Part shown: piece after piece, positions 16,000-25,166 of the stretch
Layout: every line of letters starts with the position of its first letter
Numbering within the stretch: the stretch's first letter is position 1
Assembly (NCBI GenBank): GCA_045110335.1
Contig: JBGCGB010000005.1
Coordinates: 1-64,000 of the forward strand
Origin: CALBPI01 sp045110335
Lineage (GTDB): Bacteria; Pseudomonadota; Gammaproteobacteria; Steroidobacterales; Woeseiaceae
Direction of reading: 5' to 3'
DNA length: 64,000 bases
Translations under genes and position numbers: made by a program
Notes under the pieces: generated by a model
Seen by the model: the letters and a program-made list of their open reading frames with translations, nothing else
Told to the model about the DNA's origin: nothing
Database searches by the model: none

Positions 16000-17388
16000 A
16001 TGGTTAGCGCATTGGAAATGAGTGAGCAGGCGGAGCAAACGCTTCGTGTGCCGCCGCACTCCGTTGAGGCAGAGCAGTCCCTTCTGGGCGGCCTCATGCT
16101 CGACAACAATGCGTGGGATCGTGTGGCCGATGTCCTGTCAGCCGAAGATTTCTATCGGGTTGATCATCAGCTGATCTTCGCGGCGATCGGGGCCTTGGCG
16201 CAACAACGCCAACCTTGTGATGTCGTCACGCTTTCGGAGCATCTTGATCAGCGGGATGAGCTAACCCAGGCCGGCGGTTTGGGCTATTTGGCAACACTCG
16301 CCAATGAAACGCCTTCGGCTGCAAACGTTTTGGCTTATGCCAAGATCTTGCGGGAGCGTTCCATCCTTAGGTCGCTAATCGCTGCAGGTAACGAAATTGC
16401 CGGCAGTGCGTTTGCAACAGAAGGTCGGGAGGCGAGCGAGTTACTGGATGAGGCTGAGCGAAAAGTCTTCGAAATCGCCGAGAAGGGTAATAAGCGGGGC
16501 GGTTTCCAGCCACTCGCCAGTATCCTCCCGGAGACCATCGACAGAATCGAGAAACTCCAAGAGTCTGGCGGGGAAATAACCGGAATATCAACGGGTTATA
16601 CCGAGTTCGATAAGATGACTGCAGGTTTGCAGCCCGGTGATCTAGTCATCGTTGCTGGCCGTCCTTCGATGGGCAAAACCACATTGGCCGTTAACATTGC
16701 CGAGAATGCGGCGATCGGCAGTCAACAGCCAACCGCGATTTACAGCATGGAAATGGGCGCGGAGCAGCTCGCCTTCCGGATGATTTCGTCGCTGGGTCGT
16801 GTCGATCAGACCAACTTACGTATCGGCAAATTTTCTGATGACGACTGGGCACGTATCAACACCGCGGTGCAGTTGATGTCGGAGGCGCCTATCTTCATCG
16901 ATGACACGCCGGCGTTGTCGCCAACTGAAGTTCGTGCGCGGGCGCGTCGGTTGAAGCGTGAACATGGGCTTGGCTTGATTGTTATCGATTACTTGCAGTT
17001 GATGCAGGTCCCCGGCAACAAGGAAAACAGAACGGCAGAGATTTCGGAAATCTCCCGTTCGTTGAAGGCGCTGGCCAAAGAACTGCATTGCCCGGTCATT
17101 GCTTTGTCGCAGCTCAATCGCGGTGTCGAGCAGCGAACCGACAAGAAGCCTGTGATGTCGGACTTGCGAGAATCCGGTGCGATCGAGCAGGACGCCGACT
17201 TGATTTGCTTCATTTATCGGGAAGAGGTTTACGAACCCGATACCCCTAGGAAAGGCGTTGCCGATATCATTATCTCCAAGCAACGTAACGGTCCGATCGG
17301 AGAATTTCCGCTCACCTTCGTTGGCAAGTACACGAAATTCGAGAACTGGGTGCCCGATACCTATGGGCAAGACGCCGGTCCTTTCTAG
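16000..17388 (+). CDS. dnaB: Replicative DNA helicase DnaB
   Basis: Hexameric 5'-3' helicase of the replication fork. The N-terminal primase-interacting domain runs from 'PPHSVEAEQSLLGGLMLD' to about residue 165. The RecA-like motor follows with Walker A AGRPSMGKTTLA (about residue 225), Walker B 'GLIVIDYLQLM', and motif 'DLRESGAIEQDADLICFIYR'. It is 462 residues, near the E. coli length (471). ATGs at 16000 and 16018 are both possible starts. No intein interrupts the Walker region. Its place after rplI and before alr is conserved in gammaproteobacteria. Confidence 0.97.
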   Translation: MVSALEMSEQAEQTLRVPPHSVEAEQSLLGGLMLDNNAWDRVADVLSAEDFYRVDHQLIFAAIGALAQQRQPCDVVTLSEHLDQRDELTQAGGLGYLATLANETPSAANVLAYAKILRERSILRSLIAAGNEIAGSAFATEGREASELLDEAERKVFEIAEKGNKRGGFQPLASILPETIDRIEKLQESGGEITGISTGYTEFDKMTAGLQPGDLVIVAGRPSMGKTTLAVNIAENAAIGSQQPTAIYSMEMGAEQLAFRMISSLGRVDQTNLRIGKFSDDDWARINTAVQLMSEAPIFIDDTPALSPTEVRARARRLKREHGLGLIVIDYLQLMQVPGNKENRTAEISEISRSLKALAKELHCPVIALSQLNRGVEQRTDKKPVMSDLRESGAIEQDADLICFIYREEVYEPDTPRKGVADIIISKQRNGPIGEFPLTFVGKYTKFENWVPDTYGQDAGPF

Positions 17389-17395
17389 TCGCTAG

Positions 17396-18493
17396 ATGCG
17401 TTTTTCCGCCAGTGCAAACTTAAGCGTTACCGCGCTATCCCAAAATCTAGAAACGATTCGCAGGCGTCAACCCGGAAAGCGGGTCATGGCGATGGTCAAA
17501 GCCAATGCCTACGGGCATGGTCTTGTGGAAATCGCTCAAGCACTGAATGATGTGGATAGTCTCGCGGTCGCGAGGACAGAAGAGGCGCGGATGCTTCGGG
17601 ATGCCGGTATCCAACGGCCAATCGTGTTGCTGGAGGGCATATTCGATGCGGACGGTTTGATCGAGGCCAGTGAGCTGGCTTGCGAAATGGTCGTACATTG
17701 CGATGAGCAGATAGACTTACTGTGCCAGGCACCTGCCAATGCCGCATTCATCGTTTGGCTGAAGCTCGATTCCGGCATGAACCGCCTCGGCTTCCCGATT
17801 GAACGGTTCGAGTCGCTACAGGATTCCTTACGCCGTTTGTCATCGGTCGTCGAACTTCGCTTGATGACGCACTATGCGTCGGCGGACGAATCTGATGCTC
17901 ATACGCTTCGCCAACAAATCGAGAAGATGGCACCTGTGCTTGAAGCGTTCGATGGTGAGATCAGTCTCGCTAATTCGCCGGCATTGATGCGCGATGATGT
18001 CGACGGCGTGGCGGCCGGACAGGGCAAGCATGTGACATGGGTTCGGCCAGGTATCTCGCTCTATGGCTTATCCCCGTTCGACAACCTAAGTGCAGCGGAT
18101 CTCGGCTTGCGACCGGTGATGAACTTCGAAACAAGACTGATCGCGACGAAAGCGTTGGCGCCCGGAGATCGGGTAGGTTACGGCGGTCGTTTTATCGCAA
18201 CAGCGGCGATGCGTATTGGGATTGCGGCGGCCGGCTATGGTGATGGCTATCCCCGCATGTTGCCGGATGGCACGCCGATTATGGTTGATGGTATCGCGTG
18301 CCAGCTTGTTGGCCGCGTCTCGATGGATATGCTGGCGATTGATCTGACACCAGTTGCGGACGCGGCAGTGGGTAGCCACGTTCAAATGTGGGGAGATCAG
18401 TTACCTGCGGAGACCATTGCGAAAGCCTTGGGTACGATCGGTTATGAATTGGTGACCAGAGTTGCCGACCGCGTGCATCGAGTGATTCGATAG
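17396..18493 (+). CDS. alr: Alanine racemase
   Basis: PLP enzyme supplying D-alanine for peptidoglycan. The PLP lysine is in MVKANAYGHGL (about residue 35). Also visible are the LKLDSGMNRLGF loop, the phosphate-binding 'LANSPALM', 'VRPGISLYG', the second catalytic tyrosine region 'RVGYGGRF' and 'GYGDGYPR', and the C-terminal 'GRVSMDMLAID'. It is 365 residues, typical for the family. The ATG lies eight bases after dnaB, and the gene is followed by a hairpin facing the FHA gene. Confidence 0.96.
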   Translation: MRFSASANLSVTALSQNLETIRRRQPGKRVMAMVKANAYGHGLVEIAQALNDVDSLAVARTEEARMLRDAGIQRPIVLLEGIFDADGLIEASELACEMVVHCDEQIDLLCQAPANAAFIVWLKLDSGMNRLGFPIERFESLQDSLRRLSSVVELRLMTHYASADESDAHTLRQQIEKMAPVLEAFDGEISLANSPALMRDDVDGVAAGQGKHVTWVRPGISLYGLSPFDNLSAADLGLRPVMNFETRLIATKALAPGDRVGYGGRFIATAAMRIGIAAAGYGDGYPRMLPDGTPIMVDGIACQLVGRVSMDMLAIDLTPVADAAVGSHVQMWGDQLPAETIAKALGTIGYELVTRVADRVHRVIR

Positions 18494-18526
18494 ACCCGCT
18501 GCCTTTGGTCGGCTTCTCAAAATGAC

Positions 18527-18547
18527 GACCGGCCGTTATAGCCGGTC
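18527..18547. terminator. Hairpin between alr and the FHA gene, possible bidirectional terminator
   Basis: Perfect 7-base inverted repeat GACCGGC (18527-18533) / GCCGGTC (18541-18547) with a 7-base loop, lying in the 62-base gap between convergent genes. Neither side has a real T run (a TTTT lies seven bases past the stem on the minus strand), so termination strength is uncertain. Confidence 0.45.
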
Positions 18548-18555
18548 CTCACGCA

Positions 18556-19290
18556 TCAGGTCAGATAGAATCCCATCTTGACGCCAGCCAGCTCAACGAT
18601 ATCGTTGTCTGAGAGTTTTCTCGCCTGACCGGTTAGTGCTTCGCCGTTAACCGCAGGGGAGTCGCCTTCCTTGCCGCTTTCGACGTGGACGATGAAGAAA
18701 CCCTCAGAGCGTCGCGTGATTGCTGCAACCTGAATGCCAGGGCGTCCCAGCGTGGTCAGCGCCTTGCTCAGCTCCAATTCACGACCGGCAAAGTTACCGG
18801 ACAAGACCTGTAGCTTCGCGGTTGGCAGCGCCGTAGGTTTCTCCATAATGGCCGACGTTTCCGTCGCTTTGGTGCTGGAGTGATCCTCATCGTTAGATGA
18901 TTTTTCCAGAGCCTCGGCAGCCGCTTTGATCTTTTCCGGATCCGGACGTGTCTGCGAGATCACCATGGTTGCTTCGAACTCTTCCTGCTCCGGATCTGCC
19001 GATTGGGCGTCAACATAGCGCAGTTGATGATGACCAATGGTGATGGTGTCACCATGCTGCAACGCATGTTTCTTAATCAGTTTACCCGCGACATAGGTGC
19101 CGTTGGTGCTGTTGAGATCTTCGAGGAAGGAATCGTTCAGAATATTGATGATCAGACAGTGGTGACCACTGACTGATGGATTGTCGATGCGGACATCGTT
19201 ATCCGGCAAGCGCCCGATTGTGTAACGCTCTTTCGTCATATTGTACTCTGCGAGTACCTGATCACCCAGGCTTAGTACCAGCCGTGCCAT
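18556..19290 (-). CDS. Double-FHA phosphopeptide-binding adaptor
   Basis: Predicted cytoplasmic adaptor of a Ser/Thr kinase system. The N-terminal FHA domain (about residues 20-90) has all hallmark positions: YTIGRLPDNDVRID, SVSGHH, and LNSTNGTYVAGK. A second FHA-like domain (about 160-244) keeps the GR and the late asparagine (PAVNGEAL) but lacks the S..H pair, so it may be structural. The acidic linker between them contains EATMVIS (Thr at about 108), resembling the kinase-target threonine motifs beside FHA domains in GarA-type proteins. No membrane segment. Third gene of the kinase-phosphatase-FHA cluster, 72 bases after the phosphatase. Confidence 0.85.
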   Translation of the reverse strand: MARLVLSLGDQVLAEYNMTKERYTIGRLPDNDVRIDNPSVSGHHCLIINILNDSFLEDLNSTNGTYVAGKLIKKHALQHGDTITIGHHQLRYVDAQSADPEQEEFEATMVISQTRPDPEKIKAAAEALEKSSNDEDHSSTKATETSAIMEKPTALPTAKLQVLSGNFAGRELELSKALTTLGRPGIQVAAITRRSEGFFIVHVESGKEGDSPAVNGEALTGQARKLSDNDIVELAGVKMGFYLT

Positions 19291-19362
19291 AGTCTTATCA
19301 CTTCTTTAAATTGAAAATCATGAGTGCTCGATATCATTCCGGGCACTACCCCAATACTTCTT

Positions 19363-20193
19363 CTAATTCCTACCAAACAGCTTGCCGATTTTCTTCAGCA
19401 GGCTTGTCTTAGCCGGAAACGATTCTTTTACTTGCGCCAGCATGACCGAGATATTATCTCTACCGCCGTGCTCATTCGCGAGCTTAATCAATTGCTTAGC
19501 GGCGACTTCTAGGTTATCACTAAACGTGGTTATAGTTAAGTGTATATCGTCGTCCTCAACCATGTCCGGTAAGCCGTCTGAGCAAAGCAAGTAAATATCG
19601 CCGACTTCGACGTCAACTTCCTGTATTTCTACTTCAACTTGCGATTCAACGCCTAGCGCCCGCGTCACATAATTGCGGTTTGTTGATCTTTGCGCTTCCT
19701 CTTCCGAGTAAAAGCCCCGATCTATCAGCTCTTGGAGCAAAGAATGATCCAATGTGACCTGCGAAAGTTCGCCGCCACGCATCCGGTAAAGCCGCGAATC
19801 GCCCACATGCGCGATCGATAGACGGTTGTCGTAGAACAAGCCGCAAACAATGGTGGTGCCCATGCCCTCACATTGAGGTTGGCTTTGAGCGGTTTGATGA
19901 ATGATCTTGTTCGCTCGCCGGACGCCGTCGCGAAGGACAATAGTCTGGCGCATGAAGCCGGTCGTGCTTTCGACGTCTCCACGTTTTTCGCGCATCATCG
20001 AATCGCTGAGCAGGCCATAGACGGTTTTGACAGCAATACCACTAGCGACTTCGCCAGCATTATAGCCCCCCATACCATCGGCCAAAACAAGCAACCCTGC
20101 TTCCGAGTTCGTGGCGATCGCATCTTCATTGTGATCACGTACACGCCCGGTATCGGTGAGCGCTGAGAATTTGATTTTGCCTTTTATTGTCAT
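19363..20193 (-). CDS. PP2C-family Ser/Thr protein phosphatase (Stp1/PrpC-like)
   Basis: Metal-dependent phosphatase expected to reverse the adjacent kinase. Motifs in order: 'ALTDTGRVRDHNEDAI' (metal-binding RxxNED), 'LLVLADGMGGYNAGEVAS', 'GMGTTIVCG', 'IAHVGDSRLYRMR', 'QVTLDHS', 'YLLCSDGLPDMVED', and 'GGRDNISVMLAQV'. All the metal-ligand aspartates of bacterial PP2C enzymes appear present. It is 276 residues and soluble; the last ~25 residues are a basic tail. It begins 13 bases after the kinase gene on the same strand, so the two are probably made from one transcript. Confidence 0.93.
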   Translation of the reverse strand: MTIKGKIKFSALTDTGRVRDHNEDAIATNSEAGLLVLADGMGGYNAGEVASGIAVKTVYGLLSDSMMREKRGDVESTTGFMRQTIVLRDGVRRANKIIHQTAQSQPQCEGMGTTIVCGLFYDNRLSIAHVGDSRLYRMRGGELSQVTLDHSLLQELIDRGFYSEEEAQRSTNRNYVTRALGVESQVEVEIQEVDVEVGDIYLLCSDGLPDMVEDDDIHLTITTFSDNLEVAAKQLIKLANEHGGRDNISVMLAQVKESFPAKTSLLKKIGKLFGRN

Positions 20194-20206
20194 CGTCTAA
20201 TTATTG

Positions 20207-22348
20207 TTATTCGTTAACAGCGCGACCGAACAGCACGGAGACACACTCTCTAAGCGCAAACGCCATATCGTTGCCGTCGGTAAATCGATTTTCAGATTGT
20301 TTTGCCAGCGCCTTTTCCATAAACGCATCGAGTGCAGGCGGCAAGCCTTGTCGAAGGCTCGTGACGGGCGCTGGTGTTTTCTCCGCAATTGCCGTCATGA
20401 GTTCAGCGATGGTCTTGCCTTGGAAGGGCACTTCCCCAGTTAGTAGCTCGTATAGGGTAACACCAAGTGAAAACAAGTCCGAGCTTCCCGTCACAGCATC
20501 GCCACGGGCTTGTTCGGGCGACATGTAGGAGGGTGTGCCTAAGATAATGCCGGTTTGAGTGCGCTCGGCATCGATGAGTTTGGCGACACCGAAGTCCGTG
20601 ATTTTGACCGATTCGGTTTGCGGGTCAAGTAACAGGTTCGCCGGTTTGATATCCCGATGAACGACGTGTTCGCCGTGCGCGTAATCCAGGGCTTCGGCGA
20701 TGCTGATCCCCAATTGCAGAACGGTGAGGGGATCCAGCAGGGCATCGGCGGGCGTGTGTTCGGTTAACTGAATACCCGGAACATATTCCATCGCAATAAA
20801 GCCCAGTGCATTTTCCTCACCTGAATCGTATACCGCAGTAATTCCCGGGTGTGTTAGACGGCCGGCCGATTCGGCCTCCTGAAAGAACCGCGAGCGCATT
20901 TCGACCATGACCGCTTCATTATCGTATTTCTTGAAAGAAACAATCTTCAATGCGATGAGGCGATTGATGCGCGGGTCGCGGCCAAGGAATACGCCGCCCA
21001 TGGCACCTTTGCCTAGTGGGCGCAGCACTTCGTAGCGTCCCAGTTTAGCTGGGATCTCTGCCGGTATGGACGCTCTTTTGTTGAATTCTGACTGTTGTCC
21101 TTCGGTCGGTGCAGAAGCTTGATCGTTACGGCCCATGTAGGCAAACACTGCTCGTGCCTGCTCCGATTGACCGCGCTTTTCAAATGCGATGGCCAGTTTG
21201 TAGAGTGTAGGTACGAGTGACGGATCGGGCGGGCAATGACGAAGTACACGAAACGCCGCATCCAGTTTGCCGGTGCGAAGATAGCGAACACCGGTTCTGA
21301 AACTCTCGCGCCGATTGGATGCGCGATCTGGTGTTAGCCAGAAGCAGATCGCAAACCCAGACAACAAGGCAAGCAGCGGTCTTAAGGCATCGATTTGTAG
21401 CGCAAAGCTGTTGGCGAGGAGCCATTGCCCGACTAACGTAAACAAGGTGAGTGTCGCCGCAGCGATCGCAATCATCTTGCGAGATTCCCGCCAAACAGCG
21501 GAAACCAGAACAAACATGCCGACGGCAATGATGAGCCAGCTCAGTGTGGTTGCCCACTTCGGTTGCAGAAGGACTTCGCCGCTGGCTAATGCCGAGTTCA
21601 TTTGTCCAAAGCGAATCAGTCGGGCTGCAACGAAATCGCCTTGCCGTGCATCAACACTGCCTAATTGGCCGACATAAATATGTTTGTTAGCTACGGCGTC
21701 ATCGACTTCTCGATCGGGCTTAGCGAGCAGCGCCGTCGTGGTAATAGGCTCGAGCACCGGTACACGCTTACTGATCAATCGGGCATCCGGTTGTTCGTAG
21801 ATCGCGCTGTTATATTGGCGCCAGTTCTCATTCGGCAGTAACGGCAGCAGTGCTGCACTGCTGCGCATCGTGTTACCGCTGAGCTTCCACGCCTGCAGGC
21901 CACGATGTTGTTCGCTGCTTCTGCGAGGCAGCGCGGCATGGCCGATGCCCCGAGCGGCCGCGCGTGCTTCGGGGTCGCTGCCCACTTTGTCTGCATTGAA
22001 TGCATCGGTCAGATAAAGAGAGCCGTGATATCGAATGGCTTCTATCAAGTCATCATCGGCGCCGATGACGGGGTCGATGACGGTGACGCTGCGTGCCCGG
22101 TCGAGTTTATTGATCAGGCGCTTCAAAAGCGCGTTGTTATCTAAGTCTTCTGGAGACACGGCGACCAGAATGGGTTGGTGCCTTTGTTGTATCTCTGCAG
22201 TGGGCGTTGTCATGCTGCGTAGCGCGAGGTCGAGTTTTTCGAACCACGCACTAGCCGGACCGAAACTTAGCGTCGCCGGCAGAAGCACGAACACGCATAC
22301 GGCCAGTTGAATCTGTCGCCCAAGCGGAATTGAGAACTTAGTCTTCAT
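20207..22348 (-). CDS. Membrane Ser/Thr protein kinase with CHASE2-like sensor
   Basis: Hanks-type kinase with the sensor first and the kinase last. An N-terminal membrane segment (about 10-30) is followed by a ~230-residue extracytoplasmic region resembling CHASE2 (HQPILVAVSPEDLDN). Three transmembrane helices follow (about 270-345), then a short TPR-like stretch (360-405). The kinase domain (about 434-713) has the loop LGKGAMGGVFLG, lysine in LIALKIV, HRDIKPANLLL, DFGVAK and the substrate loop GTPSYMSPEQA, so it should be active. It heads an operon with PP2C and FHA genes and is divergent from radA. The stimulus is unknown. Confidence 0.9.
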   Translation of the reverse strand: MKTKFSIPLGRQIQLAVCVFVLLPATLSFGPASAWFEKLDLALRSMTTPTAEIQQRHQPILVAVSPEDLDNNALLKRLINKLDRARSVTVIDPVIGADDDLIEAIRYHGSLYLTDAFNADKVGSDPEARAAARGIGHAALPRRSSEQHRGLQAWKLSGNTMRSSAALLPLLPNENWRQYNSAIYEQPDARLISKRVPVLEPITTTALLAKPDREVDDAVANKHIYVGQLGSVDARQGDFVAARLIRFGQMNSALASGEVLLQPKWATTLSWLIIAVGMFVLVSAVWRESRKMIAIAAATLTLFTLVGQWLLANSFALQIDALRPLLALLSGFAICFWLTPDRASNRRESFRTGVRYLRTGKLDAAFRVLRHCPPDPSLVPTLYKLAIAFEKRGQSEQARAVFAYMGRNDQASAPTEGQQSEFNKRASIPAEIPAKLGRYEVLRPLGKGAMGGVFLGRDPRINRLIALKIVSFKKYDNEAVMVEMRSRFFQEAESAGRLTHPGITAVYDSGEENALGFIAMEYVPGIQLTEHTPADALLDPLTVLQLGISIAEALDYAHGEHVVHRDIKPANLLLDPQTESVKITDFGVAKLIDAERTQTGIILGTPSYMSPEQARGDAVTGSSDLFSLGVTLYELLTGEVPFQGKTIAELMTAIAEKTPAPVTSLRQGLPPALDAFMEKALAKQSENRFTDGNDMAFALRECVSVLFGRAVNE

Positions 22349-22458
22349 AAACGCCGGAAAGTTTAGGATTTTCCTCAGTAATTTAATGCGAAACAGTTAG
22401 CACTTTGGCGTATTCTGTTAAACCTTTTTTTGATCGATAAAATGAGAACGGGTTCACA

Positions 22459-23832
22459 ATGGCCAAGAGTTCGACACGTTATGCCTGCCGTGAGTGCGGC
22501 GCTGTCTCTGCCAAATGGCAAGGCCAATGCGCTGATTGTGGTGAATGGAATTCGCTGGAAGAAATGTCGCGGGTCGAAACGGCGGCGCGCAGCAGCGCAA
22601 AGCGGACCGGATACGCAGGCGATCAGAGTGTGGCCAAGCTGGCGGAGTTGGCGGTTTCGCCCGAAGAGCAGCGCGGTCGGCGTCGGTCCGGCTTTGATGA
22701 GTTTGATCGAGTCCTTGGTGGCGGTGTCGTCGATGGCGCTGTCGCTCTGCTCGGTGGGGATCCGGGCGTTGGCAAGTCCACTTTGCTACTTCAAGTCGCC
22801 GCCAATCTTGCACAAGATGCGTCGGTCCTCTACGTCACCGGTGAGGAAAGTGTCGGACAAGTCGCGGCACGTGCCCGCCGGTTGGGCGTGGCGGACAGAC
22901 CTCTGACGTTGCTCGCAGAGACTTCGGTAGAAACCATCATCGCGACGGCATCTGCTCAACGCACGACAGTTTTGGTCGTCGATTCAATGCAAACACTGGT
23001 TGCAGATCAGCAAACAGGCGCCGCCGGAGCGGTGTCCCAATTGCGCGAGTGCGTTGGTGCATTGACGCGTTTCGCCAAAACGTCGGGTGTCAGCGTATTC
23101 ATCGTTGGCCATGTGACCAAAGAAGGGGTCATTGCCGGTCCGCGTGTGGTCGAACATATGGTCGATACCGTGCTGTATTTTGAAAGTGATCCGGGCAGTC
23201 GATTCAGTATTGTTCGTGCGGTCAAGAATCGCTTCGGCGCGGCTAGCGAAATGGGCATGTTCGCGATGCAAGAGGATGGATTTCATGAGGTGTCCAATCC
23301 GTCAGCGATGTTCTTGTCTCGCGACGATGTCAGTGTTGCCGGCAGTATCGTGACGATCACCTGGGAGGGCAGTAGGCCCGTATTGATCGAAGTACAGGCG
23401 CTGGTTGCTGACGCTCATGGCGGGCATCCGAGGAGGCTGGCACAGGGTGTGGATCAAAACCGGTTGTCGCTATTGCTGGCGGTCCTGCAGCGGCACGGCG
23501 GCCTATCACTCGCTGGTGAGGATGTGTTTGTTAACGTGGTTGGCGGCATTAGGATTTCTGAGACAGCCGGAGACTTGCCGGCGCTGCTGGCGACGGTATC
23601 CAGTTTCCGGGATCGTCCGCTTAGCCCGCGGCTAGCGAGCTTCGGAGAGCTTGGGTTAGCCGGTGAAGTTCGTCCGGTTCGTTATGGAGAAGAGCGATTG
23701 CGTGAAGCTGCCAAACAAGGTTTTGATCGCGCCATCGTTCCCAAAGCTAACGTGCCGCGTAAAAAGATCGCGGGGCTCGATGTGGTCGCCGTGTCGCGGC
23801 TGGACGAGGCGTTGCATGCTGCTTTTGACTAA
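22459..23832 (+). CDS. radA: DNA repair protein RadA (Sms)
   Basis: RecA-related helicase/branch-migration factor for recombination intermediates. It opens with a four-cysteine zinc finger (YACRECGAVSAKWQGQCADCG), then the RecA-like ATPase with Walker A GGDPGVGKSTLLLQ, the RadA-specific KNRFG motif (VKNRFGAASEMGMF, about residue 255), and a C-terminal Lon-protease-like domain (from about 300, 'GLSLAGEDVFVNVVGGIRI'). Its length of 457 is standard. Monocistronic; convergent with the corB-like gene. Confidence 0.96.
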   Translation: MAKSSTRYACRECGAVSAKWQGQCADCGEWNSLEEMSRVETAARSSAKRTGYAGDQSVAKLAELAVSPEEQRGRRRSGFDEFDRVLGGGVVDGAVALLGGDPGVGKSTLLLQVAANLAQDASVLYVTGEESVGQVAARARRLGVADRPLTLLAETSVETIIATASAQRTTVLVVDSMQTLVADQQTGAAGAVSQLRECVGALTRFAKTSGVSVFIVGHVTKEGVIAGPRVVEHMVDTVLYFESDPGSRFSIVRAVKNRFGAASEMGMFAMQEDGFHEVSNPSAMFLSRDDVSVAGSIVTITWEGSRPVLIEVQALVADAHGGHPRRLAQGVDQNRLSLLLAVLQRHGGLSLAGEDVFVNVVGGIRISETAGDLPALLATVSSFRDRPLSPRLASFGELGLAGEVRPVRYGEERLREAAKQGFDRAIVPKANVPRKKIAGLDVVAVSRLDEALHAAFD

Positions 23833-23845
23833 GCGGTGATCTCGC

Positions 23846-25117
23846 CTAAGCGTTCCGTTCGCCTCCGCGGCGTTGTAGCTTGGCTTCAAGTACCATGTTT
23901 TCGTTGCTATCGATCACTTTAATATCGTAGTGATCGATCGATAAGCTCACACCGGCCGGCGGAATGGTTTCCAGTTTCTCCTGGACCAATCCGTTAATTG
24001 TTTTGGCGCCGTCGGTGGGTAGAGTCCAATCCAGTTGTCTGTTGAGTTCGCGGACATGCACCGAACCATTGACGAGATAAGTGTCGGTTTCCACTTCGCG
24101 AATGGCCTCCGGATTTTCACCCGGGTCTGTGGTGAACTCTCCAACAATCTCTTCAAGAATATCTTCAAGCGTCACCATACCTTGAATATCACCATATTCA
24201 TCCACCACCAACGCCATGCGTGCTTTGCGTTTTTGAAACTGGATGAGCTGGACGCTAAGTGGCGTACCCTCTGGTACGAAATAAGGCTCGCCGACCGCAT
24301 CGCGGATGAATTGCTTCGAAACGGATTCACGGTTGCCCACGCGCGCTAAGCTGCGCAAATGTAGCAGCCCGACGATTCGATCAATATTGTCTTCATAGAC
24401 GGGCAGGCGCGTATGCTCGCTCGATTCGATGACGCTGATAATTTCATCAAGATCATCATCGAGATCGATACCGATGATATCGTTGTGCGGCACCATGACA
24501 TCGTCGACAGATACCTTTTCCAGATCGAGGATGCCCGTCAGCATGCTGCGATACTTTCGCGAAATCAGCGCACCGGCTTCATTAACTACGGTCCGGAGTT
24601 CCTCATGGCTCAGCGCGTGACCTTCTACTTCGTTTTCGCGCACACCGAGCAGTCGTAACACCGTATTGGCCATGACATTGGTGAGCCAAACAAACGGATA
24701 GAGCAGCTTCAGCAACGGGTAGTAAATATACGCGGCGGGCATCGCGACGCGATCCGGGTGCAACGCCGCCAATGTCTTGGGTGCCACTTCAGCAAAAATC
24801 AAAACGACTAGCGTTAAGATACCAGTGCTGATCGCCACGGCGGCTTCTCCGCCTAACCGTTGCGCTATCAGTGTCACTAACGCAGCGGTCGTAAAGTTCA
24901 CCGCGTTGTTGCCCAGTAAGATTAGCCCGATCAGGCGTTCGGGTTTTGACAGCAATGCTTCCGCGAGTTGGGCAGACTTCACGCCTGAGCGAGCTCGATG
25001 TCTAAGCCGGTATCGGTTCAAACTCATCAAAGCAGTCTCGGTTCCCGAGAAGAATGCTGAGCAACAAAGTAAGCCCGCGACAATAGCAAATAGGACACTG
25101 AGTGGGATGTCATCCAA
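23846..25117 (-). CDS. CNNM/CorC-family membrane protein (YfjD/CorB-like)
   Basis: Predicted magnesium or divalent-cation related membrane protein. The N-terminal DUF21/CNNM domain (about residues 5-185) has four hydrophobic segments and the signature 'FFSGTETALMSLNRYRLRHR'. A CBS pair spans about 205-330 (VPHNDIIGIDLDD, 'RMALVVDEYGDIQGMVTLEDILEE'). The C-terminal CorC/HlyC domain follows (about 345-415). It is 423 residues. Downstream of ypjD on the same strand, as in E. coli where ypjD, yfjD and ffh lie together. Confidence 0.9.
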   Translation of the reverse strand: MDDIPLSVLFAIVAGLLCCSAFFSGTETALMSLNRYRLRHRARSGVKSAQLAEALLSKPERLIGLILLGNNAVNFTTAALVTLIAQRLGGEAAVAISTGILTLVVLIFAEVAPKTLAALHPDRVAMPAAYIYYPLLKLLYPFVWLTNVMANTVLRLLGVRENEVEGHALSHEELRTVVNEAGALISRKYRSMLTGILDLEKVSVDDVMVPHNDIIGIDLDDDLDEIISVIESSEHTRLPVYEDNIDRIVGLLHLRSLARVGNRESVSKQFIRDAVGEPYFVPEGTPLSVQLIQFQKRKARMALVVDEYGDIQGMVTLEDILEEIVGEFTTDPGENPEAIREVETDTYLVNGSVHVRELNRQLDWTLPTDGAKTINGLVQEKLETIPPAGVSLSIDHYDIKVIDSNENMVLEAKLQRRGGERNA

Positions 25118-25166
25118 AGCAGAGGTTCTCCGAGGCGTGCGAGCGTTCAGGTCTTACGCTAGCGCT

